Positions 17,773-28,700 are shown, counted from the first letter of the stretch. The stretch is 64,000 nt of DNA from JAHOYW01 sp963664605 (GCA_963664605.1 OY761536.1:4030001-4094000), one strand, 5' to 3'. Numbers and translations: made by a program. Notes: a model not told the origin generated them from the sequence alone.

Positions 17773-19884
17773 TTATTTATTCCATTTTATGCTGAAGCGG
17801 GTATTACTTGAATTGCCCTGAAAACGTATTACCGGGTATTCACGGTTGAACTCATCAATACTGAAGCGGATTGCGTCGGTTTCGATGTTGACTATTCGAT
17901 GCCCTCCCGCCATCAGGTAGAGACGGTTGTCTTCCTGCTTAAAATGACAGATTTCAAATTCCAGTATCCCATTATCAAAACTACAATTACGCACATCCAC
18001 AGTTCCCGGCAATAAATGCAAATCCGTTGCCAAAAGTTGAGGATGGTTTACTTTTCTTTTCAGGACTATGATACGACTGTCATGCGCAGTTAAACCTGTT
18101 ATTTTAAGTTTATCCATTAAATTTCCGATAATACTTTGATCGAATACAGAAAAAGCATCGAATTCCTTGTTTTTAGGTAAAGCGCATTCGAAATCGCAAA
18201 TTTTATCACTCCAGTTGGTGAAAGAATATATCAAAAAGTTTTCATCCACTTCCATTGTATAAATAGACGGGTAGCGTCCTTCCGGGAATGTATCAACCAT
18301 TTCCGCGGCTTTATCGTAGACCGGGAGGATTTTTGAAATCCATGCAAAACGTTCACGATCTTTGATTAATTCTTTCATTGGATCAGTCAGAAGCATACCG
18401 CCTGAGCCCATCACCGCAGCGGTAAGTTGTGTACGAAATTCCGGTTCGGTAAATAATTGTTCTATTGCGTTGGAATCATTAGTCCCGGCATGGCTGAATT
18501 CTGACGGATAATTGCGCAAGATGACATTTTCACGGTGATTGCACCACCAACGATTATGTAGAAATCCCATAATCAGCTCTTTACCGTAAACTTTTGGAGC
18601 ATACTCTTCATCTAAATTATTATTTTCATACCATTTCGGGTGGTTATCGGTTTGTACGCGATGCAGTTCTACTTTTCCTAAAGCCAAACCCATCATTCCC
18701 TCACCTTCGACTAAAATATCTGGTCCGGCTTCTTCGCGTATAATAGCGAAAGTTCGGTTCAGCATTTGAGAAATAGTTTTTGAATTATCATGTAATTGTC
18801 CTTGTCGGTACAAAGCATAATTAGGTCCGTCAAGTTTTATCCATTTCACTTGCCAATCATCAATAAATAGACGAAGTTGTTTGCGGAGCCATTCTTCTGT
18901 TCCGGTAACCGTATAATCAAGCAGGCATGATTCCCCGACATTTGATTGTCCGAGTATAACCGGAGCGCCATTTTCATCCTTCAGAACCCACTCAGGGTGT
19001 TCTTTGACTACTGAAGTATTTACATTCTGAATGTATGGCGCAAACCATAATCCAAATTTTAATCCCATATCGACAATTTTTTCTGCCAGTTCCTTGATTC
19101 CTGGTTCAAATTCCGATTTTGGCATGGACCATTCGGATAGATGGATGCAGAAACCACCATCAACTTGAGCAAAATCCAATGGATAGCCTTGTGACTTCAT
19201 TGTTGCTATGACCTCAGCACTATCAAGAACATCTTTTGCGGTTTTTTCATTGCGGTAATACTGCCAGTCGTTCCATCCAGCAGGAATTTCTTGCGGTATC
19301 ATAGAACCATTGACTGCGGCAGTGAGTTCTGCCCATTTTCTAAGCATAACATTAAGATCATTCCCGGTCATTATAACAAAACTGTCGAGTATTATCTCTT
19401 CATCAGGGGCAAGCTTGATATCGTCGAGAATCATTTTATAGACAATTGTCGCGCATTTTTTATTTTTATTGTAAATTAGTTCTATTGTACCTTCAGATTT
19501 ATTAAATGATTCTGTGCCAATCAAAGTTATTTCATCAGAGTCTATAGCTTTAAAGCACAAGAGCGAGTTACTGCTTATTATGCAGTTTGTTTTATCTTCA
19601 GTAGAATAAAAACGATCAGAACTTTTTATGCTGCTGGTGAACCCGTTTTCATCCATGCCTATAAATCCGGTGGGATCCCCAGGCATATTAAAGCCGAATC
19701 TTAAGACTTTTATACCCTTTTCAAATGTAGCGACAAGACTAGCAAGTTCCAGCTCTTTTATTCGAATAGCAGATGATTTTTCATTCTTAAACTTTGGCAG
19801 AAAGTGTTCGAATGTATTACAGGATTTCTGAACAATCCTTAATCCGGGTAAATTAGATAATGTAAAATTTATTTTTTTGCTCAT
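17773..19884 (-). CDS. GH36-family alpha-galactosidase-like glycoside hydrolase
   Basis: The protein is 703 residues, no signal peptide seen, so probably cytoplasmic. An N-terminal beta-sandwich (1-200) is followed by a TIM barrel with WNDWQYY, DFAQVDGGF, GLWFAPYIQNV, then WIKLDG with the candidate nucleophile Asp352 and RVQTDNHP with the candidate acid/base Asp413, then a C-terminal beta-domain. This matches melibiase-type GH36 enzymes, which hydrolyse terminal alpha-galactosides; related GH36 members act on alpha-N-acetylgalactosaminides, so the exact sugar is open. It lies 36 bases downstream of the GntR-LacI regulator, in one transcript with it and the ceramidase-like gene. Confidence 0.88.
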   Translation of the reverse strand: MSKKINFTLSNLPGLRIVQKSCNTFEHFLPKFKNEKSSAIRIKELELASLVATFEKGIKVLRFGFNMPGDPTGFIGMDENGFTSSIKSSDRFYSTEDKTNCIISSNSLLCFKAIDSDEITLIGTESFNKSEGTIELIYNKNKKCATIVYKMILDDIKLAPDEEIILDSFVIMTGNDLNVMLRKWAELTAAVNGSMIPQEIPAGWNDWQYYRNEKTAKDVLDSAEVIATMKSQGYPLDFAQVDGGFCIHLSEWSMPKSEFEPGIKELAEKIVDMGLKFGLWFAPYIQNVNTSVVKEHPEWVLKDENGAPVILGQSNVGESCLLDYTVTGTEEWLRKQLRLFIDDWQVKWIKLDGPNYALYRQGQLHDNSKTISQMLNRTFAIIREEAGPDILVEGEGMMGLALGKVELHRVQTDNHPKWYENNNLDEEYAPKVYGKELIMGFLHNRWWCNHRENVILRNYPSEFSHAGTNDSNAIEQLFTEPEFRTQLTAAVMGSGGMLLTDPMKELIKDRERFAWISKILPVYDKAAEMVDTFPEGRYPSIYTMEVDENFLIYSFTNWSDKICDFECALPKNKEFDAFSVFDQSIIGNLMDKLKITGLTAHDSRIIVLKRKVNHPQLLATDLHLLPGTVDVRNCSFDNGILEFEICHFKQEDNRLYLMAGGHRIVNIETDAIRFSIDEFNREYPVIRFQGNSSNTRFSIKWNK

Positions 19885-19920
19885 AATGATCCATGATTGA
19901 TAAAAATTATTTTAGTGTTT

Positions 19921-20994
19921 TTATTTGCAGACAGGTCCTAAGGATGAACGCAAAACAGGATAGGATTTAAGAGTTTCGGTATATCCTTTTGCTTGAGAAG
20001 AATGAAGCAATTTATTCATTACTTCAATAGCACGAACACCTACTTCACGTCGTGGAACAGCGACAGTTGCCAGTTCAAGTTCTTCCGAATGTGGAGAATT
20101 ATCAAATCCGATTACAGAAATCTCTTTCCCAGCGTTTATCCCGCGATCTTTTAAGGCGTGAAGAACTCCCTTAGCCCTTTCATCTGTTACTGCAAAAATA
20201 AGCGTTACTTCTGGAGAGTTTTCAAGCAATATATTAGCTTTTTTATAGGCTTCGAGTTCTGTCCCCCCCGAACTTATCATCGAAGCAGGAGTAACAACAA
20301 TATTGTTTTTTTGACAAAAAGTTAGGAAACCATGAAAACGTTCCAAGTGACTTGCACACTCTGTGAAATTTTCACCATAAAGCATTGCGATATTACGATG
20401 TCCTAATCCATATGCTTTTTCAAGGATTTTACGCTCGCCACATTCAAAGTCAACACGGATCTCAGTATAACCATAGTTGGGTTTATCGAATTGCGTATCC
20501 ACAAGCTGATGTAAGCCGATATGCTTGCTGATTTCATTTAGTTGCTGCGGGGATAATACTGCCATAGACAATATTGCGCAACAATTCTTTTTCCTGTATT
20601 CCGAAATGACATCTTTAATATTTCCGGTAAATGAATAAAATATTTCCGTCCACCCAAGTTCTTTAGCTTTTGCGAGAGCTCCTCTATATACTTCCATCTG
20701 TATAAAAAAGTTTTCTGCCTGCTTATTTACATTAAGAATGTAATCAGAATCAACCAGAAACATTACATTTTTGTTCTTTTGAACATCTGGATCAGTTACA
20801 AAAATTCCTTTTCCATTGACCGTGTAAAGTTTATTCTCGCCTACTAGGGTTTTTACAGCATCGCGCACCGGGCGTTCTTTTAACTCAAATTGTTCAGCAA
20901 GTTGCAAAATAGTGGGTAGGCGTCCGCCAGGAGGAAGCGATTTGTTATCGAGAAGCTCTCTAAGTTTTTTTAATGCCTTTTCATATTTTTTCAT
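19921..20994 (-). CDS. GntR-LacI fusion transcriptional regulator
   Basis: The protein is 357 residues. The N-terminal 70 are a GntR winged helix (LPPGGRLPTILQLAEQFEL, then RPVRDAVKTLVGENKLYTV, NGKGIFVTDP). The rest is a LacI-type periplasmic-binding-protein fold (AMLYGENFTEC, VIGFDNSPHSEELELATVAV, then REVGVRAIEVM). The AraR-like arrangement means a sugar probably releases it from DNA. It has an AAGGAGCC site and is divergent from the 12-gene run, so the shared 200-base region is the expected operator site. It likely controls both the alpha-galactosidase side and the rightward operon. Confidence 0.88.
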   Translation of the reverse strand: MKKYEKALKKLRELLDNKSLPPGGRLPTILQLAEQFELKERPVRDAVKTLVGENKLYTVNGKGIFVTDPDVQKNKNVMFLVDSDYILNVNKQAENFFIQMEVYRGALAKAKELGWTEIFYSFTGNIKDVISEYRKKNCCAILSMAVLSPQQLNEISKHIGLHQLVDTQFDKPNYGYTEIRVDFECGERKILEKAYGLGHRNIAMLYGENFTECASHLERFHGFLTFCQKNNIVVTPASMISSGGTELEAYKKANILLENSPEVTLIFAVTDERAKGVLHALKDRGINAGKEISVIGFDNSPHSEELELATVAVPRREVGVRAIEVMNKLLHSSQAKGYTETLKSYPVLRSSLGPVCK

Positions 20995-21112
20995 ATTTTA
21001 TGGCTCCTTGTATGTCATGACCTTTTATATAAAAAATAACCTCTTGTATTGATATTTGCAAGCTGTTTATCTAAAAAAACAGATATTTTAAGCCAAAAAA
21101 GATTAAAGAATG

Positions 21113-21141
21113 TTGACAAAAGCCCATAAAGAGTCTATAAT
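21113..21141 (+). promoter_or_regulatory. Perfect sigma70-type promoter of the 12-gene operon
   Basis: TTGACA at 21113-21118 and TATAAT at 21136-21141 are separated by exactly 17 bases, the consensus in every position. The first gene starts at 21195. Two related ATGKCATGAC words lie at about 21014 and 21157 on either side and might be regulator sites, though the second overlaps a possible start codon. Confidence 0.75.
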
Positions 21142-21194
21142 ATAACAAAGGTCTTGAGAATGGCATGACAAAAAAACAAAAAAAGGAGCAAGCT

Positions 21195-21917
21195 ATGTTT
21201 AATTACTCAAAGCTAGAAAAGAAATTTGAAAGGGATTTTACCCTCATTGAACTCCTCGTTGTGATCGCGATCATAGCAATACTTGCCGGGATGTTACTTC
21301 CGGCACTGGGTAAAGCGAGAAAAAAGGCTCAGGCTGCTGGCTGTATAAGCAATCTCAAACAATTAGGGACAGCATTTGCAATGTATCAGGCAGATTATGA
21401 TGATTGTGTTCCTGATAAGCCAACAGCATCCTCAATACTTGCTGCATGCTGGGATTCAAAAATATCTTCGTATATGGGCTTCCCGCAGGTAACTTCAACA
21501 AATTTTGGAACACTAAGAACAAAAAAATCTACAGCGTACTGGTGTCCAGGAACTGTAAACACAACAACATTCTCTAGCTATAACCGCAGTTATGTTGCTA
21601 GTGGTTATATGGGGGAAACAGTACTATCTTCACCGTCAAATATGTTGAAAGTTCCAAGCTACCAGAAAAATCATAGTAAAATAGCTATTCTTTATGATAC
21701 AATAGCGTGCAGTTTATTTTCTACATCAGGCAGTTACGAATATCTTGACAGAGCAGACTCTACAATTATCAATACTAACTGGGCGCCAAGCAATACAGGG
21801 GAGATAGATTACCACCATAGCGATGGTATAAATATTCTATTCCTGGATGGGCATGCAAATTGGCACTCAATCTCGGATGTTCGCCAGAACAATCATTATA
21901 AAGGTAATGCTAACTAG
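21195..21917 (+). CDS. Pseudopilin-like protein with prepilin leader and H-x-DG C-terminus
   Basis: The protein is 240 residues from the ATG at 21195, which has AAAAGGAG six bases upstream (the in-frame ATG at 21165 lacks a site). A basic leader ends at F|TLIELLVVIAIIAILAG, the type IV prepilin cleavage and membrane helix with Glu5. A globular domain follows, ending LFLDGHANWH, typical of the DUF1559-like pseudopilin relatives multiplied in Lentisphaerota and Planctomycetota. It probably faces the envelope after prepilin peptidase processing. These proteins often head catabolic operons in this group; what they do there is not known. It is the first gene of the operon. Confidence 0.88.
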   Translation: MFNYSKLEKKFERDFTLIELLVVIAIIAILAGMLLPALGKARKKAQAAGCISNLKQLGTAFAMYQADYDDCVPDKPTASSILAACWDSKISSYMGFPQVTSTNFGTLRTKKSTAYWCPGTVNTTTFSSYNRSYVASGYMGETVLSSPSNMLKVPSYQKNHSKIAILYDTIACSLFSTSGSYEYLDRADSTIINTNWAPSNTGEIDYHHSDGINILFLDGHANWHSISDVRQNNHYKGNAN

Positions 21918-21929
21918 AAGTATTTGAAT

Positions 21930-22511
21930 ATGAAAAATATATATTTATCACTAGCTTTAATGTTGCCAGTTTTTTTTGCAAATGCAAAAGATGAGATCAA
22001 GGATCAAGTCGTAGTTTTTTATGAGGGGAAGACCAGCTGTAAGGTTAATGTCGCTAGAAATGCAAAATTGGATGACGGAGAATTATCTAAAAAAAGTTTT
22101 TTGCTTAAGTTAGGCGGTATTAACGATGAGTATGGAGGCTATATTCATATCAAATTACCAGAAAACCTTGGTGAGTTTAATGCAGATGTAATTGAGATTG
22201 AACTTAAAGGAGATAAAGAGAACAGCTTTGCGCCAGTCCTCCTGACTGGTAATGATGCTAAAATATATTATTGCTGGAATGGTATACGGTCAAGTTGGGA
22301 TGCAAGGATGCCTGTTTTTAAAAACGAATGGCGAAAATATAAATTTTATGCAAAAGACTTTGTTGCCCAGCAAGCTCCGGATAAAAAATTAAATAATTTC
22401 AATGAGTCTACCTGGCTTAAAATTGCAATAGGCAGTACCGCAAGGGTTTACAAAAAGACTACTGCTGTAATGATTTCAAGCATCATGTTTAAGAATAGCA
22501 AAATAAAATAG
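21930..22511 (+). CDS. Secreted beta-sandwich protein, carbohydrate-binding-like
   Basis: The protein is 193 residues from the ATG at 21930. A signal peptide (MKNIYLSLALMLPVFFANA, cleaved after about residue 19) leads a single beta-rich domain: YGGYIHIKLPENLGEFNADVI, then EWRKYKFYAKDF, and STWLKIAIGSTARVY. The alternation resembles galactose-binding-like carbohydrate-binding modules (CIA30/CBM11 type), which I cannot separate by eye. It begins 12 bases after the pseudopilin. The likely role is substrate capture in the periplasm or at the surface. Confidence 0.65.
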   Translation: MKNIYLSLALMLPVFFANAKDEIKDQVVVFYEGKTSCKVNVARNAKLDDGELSKKSFLLKLGGINDEYGGYIHIKLPENLGEFNADVIEIELKGDKENSFAPVLLTGNDAKIYYCWNGIRSSWDARMPVFKNEWRKYKFYAKDFVAQQAPDKKLNNFNESTWLKIAIGSTARVYKKTTAVMISSIMFKNSKIK

Positions 22512-22564
22512 CTCTTACCTACAAATAATGCGGCGTGGAATATAATACTCAAAATAGGAAATTA

Positions 22565-23443
22565 ATGAATATGTTTATTGATGTACACGCTCATTGCTGT
22601 AAGTATGAAAATCCATTCTGGAAAATAACAACTGCAAGTCCATTATTATCTCACTATGACAGACTAGGGATCGAAAAAGGATTCGTACTTCCACTAGTAA
22701 GCCCGGAGGTCATACTTCCTCAGTCTGTAGAAGAAGTCATTAGCATTTGTGGAGAATATCCAGACCGTTTGGTTCCTTTTTGCAATATTGATCCGCGTAC
22801 GCTTGATAATTCCAGTGATGCTAAGTTGGGGAGTTTGCTTAAATATTATAAAGATAAAGGATGCATTGGCATAGGAGAAATTACCGCCAATTTACCTATA
22901 TTGGATGAACGGGTACAAAATTTATTTTATTATGCGGAACAGGAACAAATGCCGGTTACTTTTCATTTAGCCCATAAAGAGCGTGGAATGTATGGACTGA
23001 TTGACAAATGCGGTCTGCCAGGATTAGAGAAGTGTTTACGAAATTTCCCCAAATTAAAGTTTTTAGGCCACAGCATGATGTTTTGGTCGGAAATAGGGAC
23101 CTTTAAATCACAAGATGATCATATAGGGAAACCTCAATATCCTATAAACAAAGAGGGAAAACTTCTTGAGCTTTTTCGGCAATATCCAAATCTTTATGGA
23201 GACCTTTCATCAGGTAGTGGAGCTAACGCTCTTATGCGAGACCCTGTTTATGCGGTAAAATTTATCAATGAATTTCAAGATAGATTATTTTTTGGCATGG
23301 ATATATGTGATCCTGAGGGATGGATTTCACCATTGCCTGGTTTTCTAAAAGAATTATTGTCGAAAGGTATATTGAGTCTAGAGGCATTTAATAAGATTAC
23401 AAAAGAAAATGCATTATCAATAATTTTAAATAACAAAAAATAA
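22565..23443 (+). CDS. Amidohydrolase_2 family metal-dependent hydrolase
   Basis: The protein is 292 residues from the ATG at 22565 with TAGGAAA upstream (a GTG at 22535 in frame is rejected). The TIM-barrel amidohydrolase pattern is FIDVHAHC (H8, H10), GIGEI, FHLAHKE, KFLGHSMM and FGMDICDPEG with the catalytic Asp. No signal peptide, so cytoplasmic. Members act on carboxylated or lactone-ring substrates by decarboxylation or hydrolysis. In this operon it may open a lactone or remove a group from the sugar. The spacing to neighbours (53 and 18 bases) is consistent with one transcript. Confidence 0.82.
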   Translation: MNMFIDVHAHCCKYENPFWKITTASPLLSHYDRLGIEKGFVLPLVSPEVILPQSVEEVISICGEYPDRLVPFCNIDPRTLDNSSDAKLGSLLKYYKDKGCIGIGEITANLPILDERVQNLFYYAEQEQMPVTFHLAHKERGMYGLIDKCGLPGLEKCLRNFPKLKFLGHSMMFWSEIGTFKSQDDHIGKPQYPINKEGKLLELFRQYPNLYGDLSSGSGANALMRDPVYAVKFINEFQDRLFFGMDICDPEGWISPLPGFLKELLSKGILSLEAFNKITKENALSIILNNKK

Positions 23444-23461
23444 GGATTTAATTAGATTCAT

Positions 23462-24790
23462 ATGAAAAAATTAGCATTAAACGGCGGAACTAAAGCCATT
23501 AAAAGTGACATAGGAGATATGTTTACTTGGCCAATTATCAATCAAGAAATGGAAGATGCTGTCCTGAATGTTCTTCGCAACCGCAATATGTCCGGTTTAG
23601 ATATCACAAAACAATTCGAAAGGAAATTTGCTGATTGGCATAATATGGAATTCGGTTTAGGCTATAATTCAGGAACGTCTGCAATTCACGGAGCACTCTA
23701 CGCTCTTGGAATCAGAAAAGGTGATGAAATAATATCCCCTAGTATGACTTACTGGGCATCATGCCTTCAGGCTTTCAGTTTAGGAGCGACTGTGCGTTTT
23801 GTAGATATTGAAAAGGAAAGTTTTTGTATAGATCCGGAACTTATTGAAAATAATATAAATGAAAGAACAAAAGCAATTGTAGTTGTTCATTTTGCAGGAC
23901 GAGTCGCTAATATGGACCGTATCATGGATATCGCACGGAAACACGATATCAAAGTACTGGAAGACTTTTCTCATGCTCAGGGAGCTTTATACAAGGGAAA
24001 AATGGTTGGTACTATTGGTGATGCTGGCGCATGTTCGCTGATGACTGGTAAATCTTTTGCTATAGGGGAAGCTGGTATGTTGATTACTAACAACCGGGAT
24101 ATCTATGAACACGCATTAGCATTCGGACATCATGCCCGTCATAATGATTTGACAAATGATGAATTACGCAACGCAGCTGGCCTACCTTTGGGTGGATATA
24201 AGCATCGCATGCATCAAATGTCCGCTGCGGTTGGCTTGGCGCAGCTGAAAAAGTTTCCTGCTGAGATGTCAGAAATAGATAAGGCGATGAATTATTTTTG
24301 TGATGCTATTGACCAAATACCGGGGTTAAGGGCTAATAGACCGGATAAAAAATCAAATTCAACAAATGGAGCCTGGTATGTCAGTAGATGTCATTATAAT
24401 CCGAATCAGCTTGGGGGGCTTTCAATAACTCATTTCTGTGATGCCATGAAAGCAGAAGGAGTAAATATAAGTAACGGAGTTTACGGAGGACTGCACCTGC
24501 ATCCAATTTTTAATTCAGTTGATATCTATGATGATGGCAAACCAACTGTAATTGCAAATTTACCGGAAGGAACAGAAATCAGGTATAATCGCGGAGATCT
24601 GCCGATAACAGAATCAATAAAGGAACTTTCTTTCGCATTACCTTGGTTCAAGCATTTTAGAAAAAATATTATTGATGAATATATTGCTGCTTTTGAAAAA
24701 GTAACAAGCAGTTATCAGCAACTGCTTGACGGCGACAAAGGCAATACAAATACAGAAATCCAATGGGGACTCAGTCCACTTAAAAAGTAA
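23462..24790 (+). CDS. DegT/DnrJ/EryC1/StrS family aminotransferase
   Basis: The protein is 442 residues. It has the PLP-enzyme pattern FGLGYNSGTSAIHGALYALG, SPSMTYWAS, EDFSHAQGA and MTGKSFAIGEAGML, where Lys197 is the expected Schiff-base lysine, then HHARHND and KHRMHQMSAAVGLAQL. Family enzymes transaminate or dehydrate keto-sugars. Those beginning with LNGGTKA-type motifs, as here, are common in sugar-catabolic loci of this phylum, where the reaction is unproven. An amino-sugar substrate would fit the sulfatase and deacetylase-like genes downstream. Confidence 0.88.
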   Translation: MKKLALNGGTKAIKSDIGDMFTWPIINQEMEDAVLNVLRNRNMSGLDITKQFERKFADWHNMEFGLGYNSGTSAIHGALYALGIRKGDEIISPSMTYWASCLQAFSLGATVRFVDIEKESFCIDPELIENNINERTKAIVVVHFAGRVANMDRIMDIARKHDIKVLEDFSHAQGALYKGKMVGTIGDAGACSLMTGKSFAIGEAGMLITNNRDIYEHALAFGHHARHNDLTNDELRNAAGLPLGGYKHRMHQMSAAVGLAQLKKFPAEMSEIDKAMNYFCDAIDQIPGLRANRPDKKSNSTNGAWYVSRCHYNPNQLGGLSITHFCDAMKAEGVNISNGVYGGLHLHPIFNSVDIYDDGKPTVIANLPEGTEIRYNRGDLPITESIKELSFALPWFKHFRKNIIDEYIAAFEKVTSSYQQLLDGDKGNTNTEIQWGLSPLKK

Positions 24791-24815
24791 TCAAGTTAAA
24801 TTTGGAGAATGGGAT

Positions 24816-25700
24816 ATGTTAACCCCCGTAATTATGCATGTCAACTGTTGTGAGCAGGGACAAAGCATAGAGGAAATTTGCAGCAAAGCTGTTAAATTTG
24901 GATTTAACGGAGTTGAATTTCGTTACAAAAGATTCAAATTTGGTTATAATGAGTCGTCAATTGAAACATCAAATGAATATTTAGACCGGATAGCAGTCGC
25001 ATCAAAGAAATGCGGATTAGAGCATATTTTATTTGGTGGTGGTCCGATATTAACTAATGAATCAAATGCTTCAGTAAGAAGTCGGCAAACTAAAGAATAC
25101 TGCGATTTTTTAAAATCAGCCAGCAAGCGGTTTGAAATTTCGGTGTGTAATCTATTGTCAGGAACAATTTTTAGCGAGCAATTCCCACGTTGGCAAGGGG
25201 ATAAACAAGGCTCATCCGCAGCAACTCCCGAGCAGTTGTCATGGCTGGTTGAATCATTCAAAGAAATTGGAGAAATTGCAGGCGAACACAATATTCAACT
25301 TGCGTTTGAAACTCATCCCGGCCGTTATCATGACAACATTGATGCAACAATGCATCTGGTAAACAGTATCGGGCTGGAAAATATCGGTGTAAATCTTGAC
25401 TATGCCAATATGCTGGCATTTGGAGAACTACCACCTCTGGATGAGATTTTAAATATTTGCAAAGATAAACTTTTCTATGTTCACATTAAAAATGCCTATA
25501 CAATACCCCTGCTTAAATATCATCAGTTTCCATGTGCTTTGGAAGACGGCGTAATTAATACACGTGAATTGGTATTAAAGCTAAAAAAAATAAATTACAA
25601 AGGACCTGTAGCAATAGAAGCTGCGCGAGAAGGTGATCGTGAATGGTTTGCAAAACAAGATATTTCATATTATAAAACATTACTAAAAGGTAAAAAATGA
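24816..25700 (+). CDS. Sugar phosphate isomerase/epimerase-like TIM barrel protein
   Basis: The protein is 294 residues from the ATG at 24816, with TTGGAGAA upstream. A longer in-frame reading that begins at 24726 overlaps the aminotransferase gene and was rejected. The xylose isomerase-like pattern is FGFNGVEFR, LAFETHPGR with the metal-binding Glu, VNLDYANM, FYVHIKNAY and VAIEAAREGD. Such proteins isomerise or epimerise sugars or keto-inositols using a divalent metal. It overlaps the next gene by ATGA (4 bases), a sign of translational coupling. Confidence 0.82.
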   Translation: MLTPVIMHVNCCEQGQSIEEICSKAVKFGFNGVEFRYKRFKFGYNESSIETSNEYLDRIAVASKKCGLEHILFGGGPILTNESNASVRSRQTKEYCDFLKSASKRFEISVCNLLSGTIFSEQFPRWQGDKQGSSAATPEQLSWLVESFKEIGEIAGEHNIQLAFETHPGRYHDNIDATMHLVNSIGLENIGVNLDYANMLAFGELPPLDEILNICKDKLFYVHIKNAYTIPLLKYHQFPCALEDGVINTRELVLKLKKINYKGPVAIEAAREGDREWFAKQDISYYKTLLKGKK

Positions 25701-28700
25701 AAAAACTAACTACAATACTGTTAATAATTTTTGCTAATTTTCTTAATGCAGATGATTTTAACGCCTCAGGATTGAATTTATCTCTTAATAAGAATGGTAC
25801 TCTGAAAAACTTAAAAATATCAGGAGAAAGCCATACTGTTCCGGATAATTTTAACTTATTCAGCATTGTTGATCCAAGCAATCCGAGAAAAATACTGGCT
25901 GTAACTGGGAATTGGAAAAACAAAGACAATAAGCTTTTATTTGATTCCAATAATGACCCATTAAAAATAAAAACAAAAGCATCTATTTCTGCAGAAAAAG
26001 AAATTGTTAAGATAAATATTCAACTAAAGTGTCAAGGAAATGAAAAAGGTGCTTTTTTTCGATTCGCTTTGCCTGTAAATGCAAAAAAATGGATGTGGTG
26101 GGATGATATTGATACATGCAGAATAATAAAAGACAATAAACTGTATGAAAACACAAAAAGTATCCGAGCTAATGCTGATTTGCCTGAATTTGCCGGGCAA
26201 CCCGGATTAAAAATGGGATATTATGCCCAGAATTTCTGTAGTGTTATTTCCGATAAAGAGAATGGTTTATGCTATGCAGTTCCGCTTGATCAGCCAAGGA
26301 TATTCAGAACAGGGTATGACTCTGAAAAAGGCATTTTTTATATAGTTTACGATATTGGATTTTCTAAAGATACTAAAACACCTATGCAGGCAGAATTTAC
26401 TTTTTATATATTGAACTGCAACGGAAAAAAAGGGATGAGATCGGCATTGAGCAAATACTATCAGGCTTTCCCTCTGTTTTTCAGCAAAAACGTAAAGAAA
26501 GAAGGGCAGTGGCTGGCTTTTTCAGATATCCATCCTATTGATAATGCTGATGAATTCGATTTGCAATTTCGCGAATCCAATGGGGAAGGTATGGCTATTG
26601 ACGATAAGCTCGGTTTATACACATTGTCATATTACGCACATGCAGGAATGATTGGCTGGATCCCAGGCTATAAACCTGGCATCAGTAAATTCCCTGATTA
26701 TGAAACTCAACTCAAGGCAATGATTGACTCTGTAGCTAAAAAAAACAAACGCAAAGGCTTGTTCAAATCTTCCGCAACTAAGGATGCCGATGGGAAATAT
26801 GCCATCAGGCGCTGGTCTATGTATGGACATCTATTGACCCAGACAAACATGGATCCGAATTTAGCATTTGGAAAATTTATGTTGGATAAAATAAAACCTG
26901 ATTACTTTAAAAATTATCGCTTTAGTGGTGCGGAACTTGACGGCCTCTATTACGATGGTCTTTCCAGCGGTCTTAATTACAATAAAGAACACTTTAAGTA
27001 CGCTGAATTTTCCCCTATATGGGATCCTGCCAACAAGCGGCCTGTTTTATATAACTTCTTTTCTTCCGTAGCATTTGCGAGAGCTGTCTATAATAGAATG
27101 CGAAATTTAAATAAATATACTATGTTAAACGGCTCCACTGACACTTATTTTATGAGTCCTTATGTTGATATTTCTGCTTTGGAAACTCATTCTGTCAATA
27201 ATAAATTATTATGTCAAATGCGTACAAACTCTCCATTGCGCCCATTTCTGGTTGCGTTGAAAGGGGATTTCATAAAAGAAATAGAGCAAGAGCAAATACT
27301 GGAATATATGGAGGAATGTGTTTCTAAAGGAATTTATCCTGGGCTCTTTGATATTGGTGGGGCACAGGGACCTGGTTCTCGTTACTGGGAACATTCATTT
27401 CTCTATGATCGTGATCGGATGATGCATCGGAAGTATCAGGTTTTGTGTCAAAAACTAAATGATTCTGGATGGAATCCTTTTTATGAAGCTGAATTAAAGC
27501 CTTATAATCCTAAGCTATATATTGAACAGTTTGGTAAATCTGAAAACAATGAAAATTTGTTTATTACTATTATAAACAAATCAGAGTCAATATATAATGG
27601 ATTTTTGGAATTACCGAAAAAACTATTTGCAGCAAATTCCTGCATTATCAATGAATTAAATGGCTTGCTTATTGATCCGCAAAAAAGTAATGGTAAAGTG
27701 ATGGTGCCAGTTTCTCTCGCTCCAAATCGTTTAATGGTAATACAAATAGGCAAAAGAGATATACTGCTAAAACAGTATATTAGTAGAATTGCTACCAATC
27801 TGGATAAATACCAAAGAATGGTTGATTTAGATAAAAAACGCCCAGAGCAATTAAAGTACTGGCGTAAGTTTATCGCCGGCGGCTGGCCGCAAGCTGTTGA
27901 ATTTGATGGTAAAGCATGCATGGAACTAGCTGATTCAGCCTATGTCAAAGGAAAAACAGTAGCAGCATTTCAATATTGTATGCCATACCAAAGCACTCCT
28001 GAAACATTGAGTTTAAAAATCAGTTATTATTGTGATAATATCAAATTATCCAACAAAGGCAGCTTTAAATTGAATGTAATAACTGGGCATGTTAATACGA
28101 GTACTAGATTTACTGAACGGAAAAATTTTAATTTTGTTCTGCCTGTTGGGAGCAGAGGCTGGCAGACAAAAGAATTTAAGATTACTCCTGACAAAGCCTT
28201 GCGTTCGGTCAAAATCATTCCCACTTTATATAATGCGAACGGGAAGGTATATATAAATCAAATTTCTTTAACTTCATCTGACGGGAAAAAGCAATATGCA
28301 AAAAATCCGTTTATGAAGGAAAAATATGCTAAATTGAATATAAAACAGAATTCCCAAATAACTGAAAAAATTTATAAAATTGAAGAAAAGGTAAAACAAG
28401 CACTAACAGAACTTAATAACTTCAAAGAACTAAAAATTTTATGTACAAACATTGTTCAAGATGCAATTTTAGCAGAACAATGGATTAAAGTCAGTAAGAT
28501 AGAAAATGAAGCTCGCAGGGAAATACGCGAATTAAAAATATTGACGAAAAAAATGTGGACTGTTTTGCAGTTGGTTTCAGATATTAATTTTGACATAAAG
28601 ATGCCTCTTGTGTTCTTACCTGAAGTAAAAAATAGATTTGAGATAAAATCAGTATCAGGCAATTTTAATTGCAAGGTTGATTTTCCTGCAAGTTGGAAAA

